64,000 nucleotides of DNA from Timema cristinae. Taxonomy: Eukaryota; Arthropoda; Insecta; Phasmatodea; Timematidae. Position 1 is the stretch's first letter, and each line of letters opens with the position of its first letter. Below, piece by piece: positions 22,546 through 32,728 of this stretch. The notes beneath the pieces were generated by a model that did not search any database, was not told the DNA's origin, and saw only the letters and a program-made list of their open reading frames with translations. The translations under genes were made by a program, and so were the position numbers. The stretch spans positions 124,712,605-124,776,604 of the forward strand of contig JBCFYV010000012.1 in NCBI GenBank assembly GCA_039000515.1. Reading direction: 5' to 3'.

Positions 22546-23850
22546 GGAGAGTTTTATGGGAAGAAAAGGACATGTTGGGAGGAGTTAACACAGAAACTAG
22601 AAGAAGACTTACTGGTGACCTGGTGGTCTAGGGGTAAGGTGTCAGACTTCTGTGCTGGCGGCCGGGGTTCAATCCTCGGTCCTGGCACAGATTTATCTGA
22701 TTACCAAACCCTTCCTTCACCTCTGACAAGACATCTTGTGAATGTGGGGAATGCCAGGCCTCCACCGTGGTTCGGATTCCACGTTAAACTGTAGGTCCTT
22801 CATTTCATCTCATAATCACCCTTCCATTACACATTAGCGTAAGTGCGTATAACCTGAATGGGTAGTAAGACGCGGTGCTAATAATAATAATAATAATAGA
22901 AGAAGACAGCAAAGGGAATATGGAAAGGCTGTTTGGAATGGTAGGATATAACAAGGAAGTTATTAGAGCATTGCAGAAGTAAGATGGAGAATTAGTTATC
23001 AATATGAACGAAATGAAAACATATTTCGATGAACTACTAAATGGTGGTGGAGTTAGAGGAGAGGAGGAAGAGGATCAAGATGGTTTGAGACCAAAAGCAG
23101 GGAAAGGGGGGGGGGGGATTGTTCAACAAGGAAGTGCTCTTTCACCATCACTGTTTGTAACTGGATGTTTTACCATACTAAAAGAGAAGAGAACGAAGAC
23201 CTAAAGGCCCTGAAATACTGACATGGCGAGGGAGATGCACAAGGACGACTGGATAGGTGAGTCTCCAAGTTCAAAAATGTGAGTAAAACAAAGACAGTTG
23301 GCGTAAAAACCACCAGTAACTGTCTGGAAGGAGAACAACTGGAAAGTATCAACTCGTTCAAATACCTGAGTTGTGTGGTCTCTTTAAGAGCAGGAAGTAC
23401 TCAACAGTGTGAGCAACAGATGAACATTCTTTAACCTGACACGACAGCTTCTGTGGGACATGATTAGTCCATATAAACAATACCATGTCCCCCATTCTTA
23501 CGAGTGGTTTAGAGACCTGAACAGTGAATAAGAGTGAATAAGCTGCAAGCACGTGAAGTGATAATGACAGAAGAGAGAGAGAGAGTAAGGAACAAGGACA
23601 CGAGAGAGCAGTTAGGAGTGGAGGAACCAAGGACGAAAGGTTAAGGTCACTAAGACTCTGCCATGTGAGAAGAACAGAAAACACAACATGAAAAGAGAGG
23701 TGGGTGGATGAGATAAATGAAGATGTAAACAAGGAAGGGGGGAGCTGGAGAAGAGGGGTGGAAGGAGAAATGTTCCTGGACAGACAGAGTTGGAGAGAGC
23801 TTGTTCGCAAACACCGTACCTAGCAAGCTAGAGGGGTTCCACGATGATGA
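22546..23850 (+). pseudogene. Decayed RTE-like non-LTR retrotransposon
   Basis: Broken reading frames give RTE-type strings in order: WEELTQKLEEDSKGN-type block before and after the SINE insert, EMKTYFDELLNG near 23010-23045, the RT motif QQGSALSPSLF near 23130, LEGEQLESINSFKYLS near 23330-23370, then REQLGVEEPRTK and WVDEINEDVNKEG, ending WRELVRKHRT near 23815 and a (GAT)n tail. Stops (for example TAA near 22980), a G12 run and deletions make it dead. Parts of RT, including YxDD, are missing. Confidence 0.8.
22609..22897 (+). mobile_element. SINE-A, full length, inserted in the RTE-like LINE
   Basis: GGTGACCTGGTGGTCTAGGG head, B box GGTTCAATCC, shared body, tail GAATGGGTAGTAAGACGCGG and (AAT)n. 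Target duplication AGAAGAAGAC at 22599-22608 and 22898-22907. The LINE reading frame continues on the two sides, proving that the SINE is the younger element. Confidence 0.93.
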
Positions 23851-24144
23851 TAAGTTATTATCTCAAAATGTAATTTAATTATTTTATGTATTTTTATGCA
23901 AACACTAATTTATCATGGAAAAAACTACTACAGAAAATGAAGAAAAAACATAAATATGGGTTTTAACTAAATTATTTTTTGGTAATTGTCGAATCCAGAA
24001 TTTTACTTTCGAATCATAGTTAAATAGAACGAATATTCGAAGATGAAATAATTCTTCTTTTTCCTTAATTTGAGATGACTCTTAGCTCTTAGAAATAAGT
24101 TCAGATAAACTTGTTTATCTTCTATGTCAGAAAGTTGAAGGACT

Positions 24145-24944
24145 CATCTAAACAGAGGTTAACTACAACTGTGGAACAGCGCATTATTGCCCCAATTACT
24201 TCATGCAATATATTATCATCTAAACAGAGATTAACTACAACTGTGGAACAGCGCATTATTGCCCCAATTACTTCATGCAATATATTATCATCTAAACAGA
24301 GGTTAACTACAACTGTGGAACAGCGCATTATTGCCCCAATTACTTCATGCAATATATTATCATCTAAACAGAGGTTAACAACAACTGTGGAACAGCGCAT
24401 TATTGCCCCAATTACTTCATGCAATATATTATCACCTAAACAGAGATTAACTACAATGTGGAACAGGCATTATTGCCCCAATTACTTCATGCAATATATT
24501 ATCACCTAAACAGAGATTAACTACAACTGTGGAACAGCGCATTATTGCCCCAATTACTTCATGCAATATATTATCACCTAAACAGAGGTTAACTACAACT
24601 GTGGAACAGCGCATTATTGCCCCAATTACTTCATGCAATATATTATCATCTAAACAGAGGTTAACAACAACTGTGGAACAGCGCATTATTGCCCCAATTA
24701 CTTCATGCAATATATTATCACCTAAACAGAGATTAACTACAACTGTGGAACAGCGCATTATTGCCCCAATTACTTCATGCAATATATTATCATCTAAACA
24801 GAGGTTAACAACAACTGTGGAACAGCGCATTATTGCCCCAATTACTTCATGCAATATATTATCACCTAAACAGAGATTAACTACAACTGTGGAACAGCGC
24901 ATTATTGCCCCAATTACTTCATGCAATATATTATCATTTAAATA
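24145..24944. repeat. 72-bp minisatellite, open on both strands
   Basis: Eleven copies of ATCTAAACAGAGGTTAACTA plus 52 bp (GTGGAACAGCGCATTATTGC, ACTTCATGCAATATATTATC). Two unit types (CATCTAAACAGAGGTT and CACCTAAACAGAGATT) are interspersed. The copy near 24455 has two small deletions. With period 72 the array gives a 24-residue repeat on either strand, but there is no start context, flanking coding sequence or signal of a real gene. Confidence 0.95.
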
Positions 24945-25272
24945 TTTCACAAAGAGGCAAACAAACAAAAAAAGAGAGAAATTATCATAAAAACTTGTCA
25001 GAGCATCTGTTTAAATATTTGAGCCGTGGAGGACTTGCGGATCTCACTAAAACACGCAAGTGCTCATTTAACTGCAAATTAAGTCGATAGTTCAAAGCGT
25101 TTAGAGATTATTTAGTTGGAAGAGAAATATTCAAGTTGTAGAACTAAGAATTTATGAATTCACATTATTCCAATAGCTTGATGAAGTTAAACATCACTCA
25201 GCTAGAAGCAGTCGTTTCTCATAATTCCCTCAGGTCAAACATTATAAGACTCATTAAGAAGGGCATTACTTA

Positions 25273-26055
25273 AGGGTGTGCAAACTCAATTTTTTGCAAT
25301 TCAAAGTGAACTCGAATCAAAGTTTGAATATTGTTTGTTAACTGTTTTATGCTTTAAATATATCATATTGTTCTTATTTTAATTACTTCATTTTCTCTAT
25401 GATTCTAATGCATAAACTTTTAAATTCAGTTGTAATTACAACATACATTCAATTAATTCAGATTTTTTTATATGAATATTAATTTGTGTTGTACAGGGTG
25501 TACTTTGTACCTATTGTCACATATGCAGCAGAAACATGGACAGTGAATGTAAGAGAGACAAGGAGTACATGAGATAGTAGAGGAAGCAAGGATGAGATGG
25601 TATGGACATGTAGTGAGGATGTTGGAGTACATGAGATAGTAGAGGAAGCAAGGATGAGATGGTATGGACATGTAGTGAGGATGGAAAAATATAGGATGCT
25701 AAAGAAAAGTTTGGAAATTAAAGTATGTGGGGAAAAGACTGCAAGGGAGGCCAAGAAATAGATGAGAGGAGCAGATGGAAGAAATTAAAAGAGGAAGAAT
25801 AATGGAAGGAAAAAGGAAGATGGAGGCATTTTACTAAACTGACCCGGCCACAGGCTGAAATAGATGATGATGATGATAATGATGATGAATTATTTGTTTT
25901 GTACTTAGTAGCTCAGAATGGCAACTGAACATAAATGAAGTATTTTTGATTGCAAAACTTTGTAAATTGTCAAAGCCGTAATTTTTTTATGTACTGAAGT
26001 CTTAAGCTGACATTTTTCATATCCAAGTGATAGTTTTTAAGTTTTACACACCCCT
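25273..26055. mobile_element. MITE-like element with AGGGGTGTGYAAA ends, interrupted by a LINE end
   Basis: Left end AGGGTGTGCAAACTCAATTT, right end (complement) AGGGGTGTGTAAAACTTAAA. The inner sequence is AT-rich and non-coding, apart from the LINE 3' fragment at 25497-25889. Related sequence occurs at 1830-2000 and 21110-21220. The end motif resembles hAT-type terminal repeats; no clear 8-bp duplication seen. Confidence 0.6.
25497..25889 (+). mobile_element. RTE-like LINE 3' end with (GAT)n tail and target duplication
   Basis: Reads VYFVPIVTYAAETWTVNVRE at the start and GRPRN-type C-terminal sequence later (CTGCAAGGGAGGCCAAGAAA), then AAACTGACCCGGCCACAGGC and GATGATGATGATAATGATGA. Flanks TTGTGTTGTAC and TTGTTTTGTAC look like a target duplication with one mismatch. 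A 62-bp segment is tandemly duplicated at 25563 and 25625. The frame is broken. Confidence 0.8.
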
Positions 26056-27365
26056 ATGATTGCTAACAATAGACTCTCAGTACACCACAGAGCCACAGAA
26101 GAATGTGCATAGCAAAGATTTTAGTGTTGTTCTGAAACATGTTTGGTTAGTTTTAAATTTCTCGTTGATGAGACATTTCTTTTATGATTTACTATCTGGA
26201 AGCCAAGGTGTGAGGGGGGAAATTAGCCAATTTTAAGTTTAACTGGTTGTCTCAGCAATCCAGCAATTTTTTTTTTCAAAAGCCTATACAGGGCCAGGAC
26301 TTGAAGGGAAACACTCGAACATAAAAATCTGATTAAAACTCTGAAACTCAATTCACGGTTTTTGCACGGGACAACACAAATCCAAACTACACGAGCAAAT
26401 ATAATGCACAGTTTAAACAGGTGTATAATTAGATAAAAATAGTGATTTGTTCTTTCACATCAGCATAGTTCACGAGCTATAAGTTATAACTTGCTATTTT
26501 ATACTTGTTACGCACCATCGTTAAGGTAAAGTAATTAATGTATGGAGCTGAAATTTAGAATAACTAGACATTCATATGAGGTGCATACAATGAAATATTT
26601 ATATTACTAACCTATTCCCTGGCGCTGGTGCAAATCAACGTTTCATTGAATTAAGTTATTGTAATGCCATCTATCAATGAACCACTGTACTTTTATCCAG
26701 CTTCATATTGAAGCTAATAGATGGGGCTACCAGTTCATTGCTTTACTATGACCATGAATAAAGCAATACATGAGAAAATAAGTGAGTAGTGAAAATACGT
26801 GTCGAATAATAGTAAATATACTAGTAGATGTATTAACAAGACACGGCACCACAAACATTAGCATTAGTCTTGTTCTTGCAGACACTTGTGATGTGAGATT
26901 TTGTTCTATCAGAGAATATTAATAAATTACCACATAGGGAAGTAATCTCTGAAATATTTATCATCTTTTAAAAAAACTGAATAATGTCAAGAAAATGAAC
27001 TCATCCAAAAGAACATACTTCACTCGATGACGCGTTACTAATGAATAATCCAAGTATACTTGTTTACCCGGCTTTATATCAAGTTGCGCTGCATTTGTTT
27101 AATGTTGTACTGACATCACATTCTTAGGATTGAAATGTCCGCTTCCAATCAGTTTATTATATCGGATAATATTGTTCTACATTCAAACTGTTTATATTAA
27201 CTTTTAGTCATATTTTTTATAATGTTATATAAATGTGCTAGACAAAACACAAATGGTGACTACTCAAACAAGAATAAGGTCAAACCAATGTCATGTCGAG
27301 TTCTGCTTCTTTATTGTACCTCCTAGAAATTACTTCTTGTTTCTAATTTATTAGATATATAAGGT
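26056..27365. other. Intergenic, no recognised feature
   Basis: AT-rich sequence between the OCRL-type gene and the UGT gene. I see no coding exon, tandem array or known element here. Confidence 0.6.
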
Positions 27366-27490
27366 TATTATTACAATCATCATCATCATGAATTGTTTCC
27401 TGCCTGTGGTCAGGGAACAGTTTAGTAAAACACCGCCCCCTCTCCCCGTTTACCACCAGGGTTTGCTGGCTAACTGGACATTCCTGGTCT
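27365..27490 (-). mobile_element. RTE-like LINE 3' end, reverse
   Basis: The complement reads TTTTACTAAACTGTTCCCTG, then ACCACAGGCAGG and ATGATGATGATTG, the same 3' end and (GAT)n tail as 25840-25889. The G19 run at 27642-27660 follows downstream. Confidence 0.65.
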
Positions 27491-27830
27491 CGTACTGGCA
27501 GGGGCAGATATGTGACCGCATCTTCTGAGGTTGAGGCACCCTGTAGATGTGGTGGTTACTTTGTACCGACGAGATGATGATCATTGTATAGCACCAGTCT
27601 AATTAACTAGATCATGGCGACCATATAAACCATTTTCTTTTGGGGGGGGGGGGGGGGGGGAGAAATACCAATGGTACTGTCGGGAATCGATTCGTAATCA
27701 GGAAGGATGACCGTTAGGCTGGTTTTCATCTCTCTCTTTCCTTCCATCTTCCATTCTCCTCCTCTCTCTCTCACACCTGCTGTTATCTGCTCCTAACACC
27801 ACCTTGCTAAACAGCAGATGAGGGACTTGA

Positions 27831-27955
27831 CAGTGTTTGTAACAGTGTTTGTAACAGTGTTGTAACAGTGTTTGTAACAGTGTTTGTAACAGTGTTTGTA
27901 ACAGTGTTTGTAACAGTGTTTGTAACAGTGTTTGTAACAGTGTTTGTAACAGTGG
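27831..27955. repeat. 12-bp minisatellite GTTTGTAACAGT
   Basis: Ten copies of GTTTGTAACAGT, one with a lost T. Three minus-strand frames are open through it (LLQT, CYKH and NTVT repeats), as expected for a stop-free unit of length 12. Not a gene. Confidence 0.95.
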
Positions 27956-28079
27956 TGGAAGGTATCGTGACACAAACTGTCAGCGGAACAAGTGGTAATT
28001 TGTAATGGACAGGAATTGATGGCGACCGTAAAGAGTGGACGGTAATCAAATGTAACAACAGGAGTGTGCTGGGGCATTT

Positions 28080-29430
28080 TAAAGCAGGTATCGAATGGTA
28101 ATTTAATATTACATAACAGGTACAGTTAAGAATTAACAGTAAATATATGTATATATAACAGAGTCCATGAGAAATAACAGTAAGTTGATAGTATTAGATA
28201 GCAAAGGGTACTAATAGCATCGACCTTTTACTTGGATCTAAAACTTTGGTTGAACATTATTAATATAATTCCTGTTCATGAATGTTAAAGTATTTTATTA
28301 AGTTTGATTGAAAAATATTTATTCCTTCTTTTCGCTACTAGATTAAGCTTGAAACTGTTTTCATAACTACTAGTTTCTGTCCATTACAAATCCTACTTGA
28401 GACTATGTTACTATTCTATTTTGTTTTCTGCTTGTAACCACCTAGAGAGGAACATCCTGTTTAAAATCATTAGTTCTTCCTTTGGGTTGATCAGGAATAA
28501 GCTGTAATTTAAAGAAGGAAGGATATTTATTGAACCACAGCTTCCATTTTTGGCCTAGTATTAAATTATATATATTTCTAGATCTTTCTGTTTAGTGAAG
28601 TATGTATTCTAATATAAAATGTATAGTAACTATCTAAACTGGCCTATTCTTCATCGTTATTAGTGATTGGTTTGCGTGTATAACACCTATATATAATGCA
28701 CCTGTGTAAGTCATTTATTATTTCTAGATTTAAAACTCATTTGAAAATCTTTGTAAATATTAAACAATACTCACCAGTCGTTCCAAGTAAAAAATAAAGG
28801 GAGTGATAACACTACATTATTTATCTGTCATAATTAATCTTTCTAAATTAAAGTTTTCATTTTATGATAAACACATTTATTTTAGTTTAGTTTGATGGAA
28901 TAAACAGGCTACCTGGACAGGGCTCACAAATCATAACTAGGAAAGGGCAGTCGGGTTTTGGACCATAGTATAGGGGTATGGATACTTAGTGAATAATTTA
29001 CCCCCAGCTCAGCTAGCTTTCGTCAGAATTGTTCCAAACAAACGAGGAATTAAAACATTTCCCTCTTTAAAAGTTACATTTTGAACAAGTTTTATATTGT
29101 TTTTAATGTTACTGCTGCTATCATTTGTTTAAATCTCCCTATAGTTGTAAATTAAATATATCATTGTTATGACCTGTAATGTCACATAAGACAAGCAACT
29201 ATTCTGTTTCTCGTTTTTCAACCAAGCTGATTTTTCCAAGAACACCGTTCCTTTATTTAGAGCAAGCTAGAGAGTCGAGCGACCACTTTCCCGCGACTTG
29301 TTACGCCGGATGGATATCTCGCATTCTTACATCCTGCATCAAATCTGTTAGAAAAGCCGAAGGAGGAGTTGAAGGGTTGAGAACCGCGTGGCCCTACAAA
29401 ATTCTTGCCAACAATAAATTGCATCCACAG
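28080..29430. other. Intergenic; one unexplained 96-aa frame
   Basis: AT-rich. The only notable stretch is 29179-29469 (+), more GC-rich than its surroundings, with an open frame starting MSHKTSNYSVSRFSTKLIF. I recognise no domain, and its last residues run into the SINE-C copy at 29430. Probably repeat-derived rather than a gene. Confidence 0.4.
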
Positions 29431-29665
29431 CATCTTACTACCTCTTCAGGTTACACACGCGTGTACTAATTACTCCAATGTGTTAGGGATGAGGAAGGTT
29501 GAACTTTAGAGGAATTGTACCCGCGTTTGCATGGAGATATAGTGAGGAAACCCTTAGTTCACCTGACATGGATTTGAACTCCGATCTCCTCGTCACCCAC
29601 ATTCCAGTCTATTATGAAAGTGACGCTTTAGACCATGTGGCCACCAATGTGGGTGTTTCATTTGT
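29430..29665 (-). mobile_element. SINE-C copy, reverse
   Basis: On + reads tail ACTACCTCTTCAGGTTACAC, body GAATTGTACCCGCGTTTGCA, then CAGTCTATTATGAAAGTGAC and TTTAGACCATGTGGCCACCA (head). Aligns with 41135-41380 and, reversed, with 12715-12970. A separate tRNA-like head fragment (GCTTTGAACCCAAGACTCC) follows at 29700-29765. Confidence 0.7.
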
Positions 29666-29765
29666 TGAGTGAGCTATAAAACATTAATTACATACACCAG
29701 CTTTGAACCCAAGACTCCAGACTCTGTAAGTAAATGCTCTACTTATTGAGCCAGTGTGTTGGAAA

Positions 29766-31089
29766 ACAAAATGCTTGTGAAAGTCATAGTTTATTGGGTA
29801 TTATTTCTGAAAACATGTCCCTTAGTTGGGGAGACTTGAATGCAAAATAATTTTTTTATTTGAAGTGAGAATTTTTAAACTGTAAACATTTTTACCGATT
29901 ATTTTGTTCAAATGTTGACAACCATGGAGTTGGCTTTGTCAATGAGGAAAGCTATTTAGGTGGTTTATCTTTGCACAACTACTGGAACATTTTGTCAAAC
30001 TACAAACATATCTATAAAACTGTGCAAGATATTTAATTGTTTTTAAAGTAATAATTCTCGTAAACATACAAGTGTTCATTTTTCTTTATTGTGTCTTTTA
30101 AAACCCATGAGCTAGGTAATAGGGTGTTTCTAGATAATGTAAAGTCCAGACAAATAGTTACAACACTGTAAAACTATATTAGTAGGAAATTAGATTAGCT
30201 TCAAACGACTACTAATTATTTCAATTTATACTTTCACCTCATTATGTTTTCCTGGAAAACATATCAAGCCTTGGGTGGTTGACAAATCTAGAATAATCTT
30301 GTAACAAATGACTTGCGAGCAAACTCTGTTTTAAAAATACTATTTACTGTTCTTTAGAATATATGTCAGCAACCTTTGTAGGGCCCTGATAGCCTTATAA
30401 ACATACAAAAAGTCCCGCAATTGCCTGATTGTTTCTCCGTTAAATGTTTGCTTTTTTGCGTCTATCTTTATATTTATTCCTTAAATTCAATCTTTCCTCA
30501 AATATTTATTTCCCCACCTTTATAAAAATAAATGTAGAACAAATAAAGTGTACAATTTCGTATTTCTTTTTCTTATAACATTATTGATTGAGTGCTCGAT
30601 ATGTTTGTGAGTTTAGTAGACTCAAATATCAACTTTTAATGATGTAGTTTTACTACGCGATCGACTGAAAATTGCCGTGAGATTGACCAGTCAATAGTGA
30701 CCGCCAAGTTGCTCATCCCTGCTTTTGTACATTGTTTAGATCTTACCTTGGATAAATTTTGTGTTTATTCTCATTGCTTGGCTATAATTATATTATGTGT
30801 GTATAGCAAATAATGATTATGTATTATAACTGGGTTAAGGTGGTGGATAGATATGTGTGTCTAATTTTCTAGCAGTGTTCATGACATCTAGTTATTTAGC
30901 ATTAATTCTAGTCTTAATTTATAGCAATTATATTGTATTTATAATTCAAACTTTTATTTGTAACCAAACTTTTTCTTGCCAGATTTTAGGCATCCATTTA
31001 ATATTGTAATTTATACATGTGCAGCAAAGAAAAATAAAGGATATTAAGAAAAAATATATTAATTGACAAGTTAAGCTCTCATTATAACT
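29766..31089. other. Intergenic, no recognised feature
   Basis: AT-rich, with no exon, array or element that I can support. Confidence 0.6.
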
Positions 31090-32728
31090 GTCCTACTTCA
31101 CATTCCCCTTGTACCACTAGCTGTACTGTCCTACTTCACATTCCCCTTGTACCACTAGCTGTACTGTCCTACTCTACATTTCCCTTGTACCACTAGCTGT
31201 ACTGTCCTACTCTACATTCCCCTTGTACCACTAGCTGTACTGTCCTACTCTACATTCCCCTTGTACCACTAGCTGTACTGTCCTACTCTACATTTCCCTT
31301 GTACCACTAGCTGTACTGTCCTACTCTACATTCCCCTTGTACCACTAGCTGTACTGTCCTACTCTACATTCCCCTTGTATCACTAGCAGTACTGTCCTAC
31401 TTCACATTCCCCTTGTACCACTAGCTGTACTGTCCTACTCTACATTACCCTTGTACCACTAGCTGTACTGTCCTACTCTACATTCCCCTTGTATCACTAG
31501 CAGTACTGTCCTACTTCACATTCCCCTTGTACCACTAGCTGTACTGTCCTACTCTACATTACCCTTGTACCACTAGCTGTACTGTCCTACTCTACATTTC
31601 CCTTGTACCACTAGCTGTACTGTCCTACTCTACATTTCCCTTGTACCACTAGCTGTACTGTCCTACTCTACATTTCCCTTGTACCACTAGCTGTACTGTC
31701 CTACTCTACATTTCCCTTGTACCACTAGCTGTACTGTCCTACTCTACATTTCCCTTGTACCACTAGCTGTACTGTCCTACTCTACATTTCCCTTGTACCA
31801 CTAGCTGTACTGTCCTACTCTACATTTCCCTTGTACCACTAGCTGTACTGTCCTACTCTACATTTCCCTTGTACCACTAGCTGTACTGTCCTACTCTACA
31901 TTCCCCTTGTACCACTAGCTGTACTGTCCTACTCTACATTCCCTTGTATCACTAGCAGTACTGTCCTACTTCACATTCCCCTTGTACCACTAGCTGTACT
32001 GTCCTACTCTACATTACCTTGTACCACTAGCTGTACTGTCCTACTCTACATTCCCCTTGTATCACTAGCAGTACTGTCCTACTTCACATTCCCCTTGTAC
32101 CACTAGCTGTACTGTCCTACTCTACATTACCCTTGTACCACTAGCTGTACTGTCCTACTTCACATTCCCCTTGTACCACTAGCTGTACTGTCCTACACTA
32201 CATTCCCCTTGTACCACTAGCTGTACTGTCCTACTCTACATTCCCCTTGTACCACTAGCTGTACTGTCCTACACTACATTCCCCTTGTACCACTAGCTGT
32301 ACTGTCCTACACTACATTCCCCTTGTACCACTAGCTGTACTGTCCTACTCTACATTTCCCTTGTACCACTAGCTGTACTGTCCTACACTACATTCCCCTT
32401 GTACCACTAGCTGTACTGTCCTACTCTACATTCCCCTTGTACCACTAGCTGTACTGTCCTACTCTACATTCCCCTTGTATCACTAGCAGTACTGTCCTAC
32501 TTCACATTTCCCTTGTACCACTAGCTGTACTGTCCTAGACATTCCCCTTGTACCACTAGCTGTACTGTCCTACTCTACATTCCCTTTGTACCACTAGCTG
32601 TACTGTCCTATTACACATTCCCCTTGTACCACTAGCTGTACTGTCCTAGACATTACCCTTGTACCACTAGCTGTACTGTCCTACTCTATATTCCCCTTGT
32701 ACCACTAGCTGTACTGTCCTACACATTC
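31090..32728. repeat. 38-bp minisatellite array
   Basis: About 43 copies of TGTACTGTCCTACTCTACAT plus TCCCCTTGTACCACTAGC. Variant positions (CTCTACATT/TTCACATT/ACTACATT; CCCC/TCCC/ACCC; TACCACTAGCTG/TATCACTAGCAG) are shared among neighbouring and distant units, showing multi-unit duplications, for example three copies of the block with TATCACTAGCAG. No stop-free coding frame of note. Confidence 0.97.

Noticed and set aside
21484..22591. Long minus-strand frames rich in Leu, Phe and Ser
   Set aside because: Antisense shadow of the 63-bp array; three overlapping frames with shifts, typical of repeat artefact.
24111..24990. Repeat proteins on either strand over the 72-bp array
   Set aside because: Both strands are open through a period-72 minisatellite and there is no flanking gene structure.
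27698..28077. Three overlapping minus-strand frames with LLQT/CYKH/NTVT repeats
   Set aside because: All come from the 12-bp unit GTTTGTAACAGT, which lacks stops in three frames.
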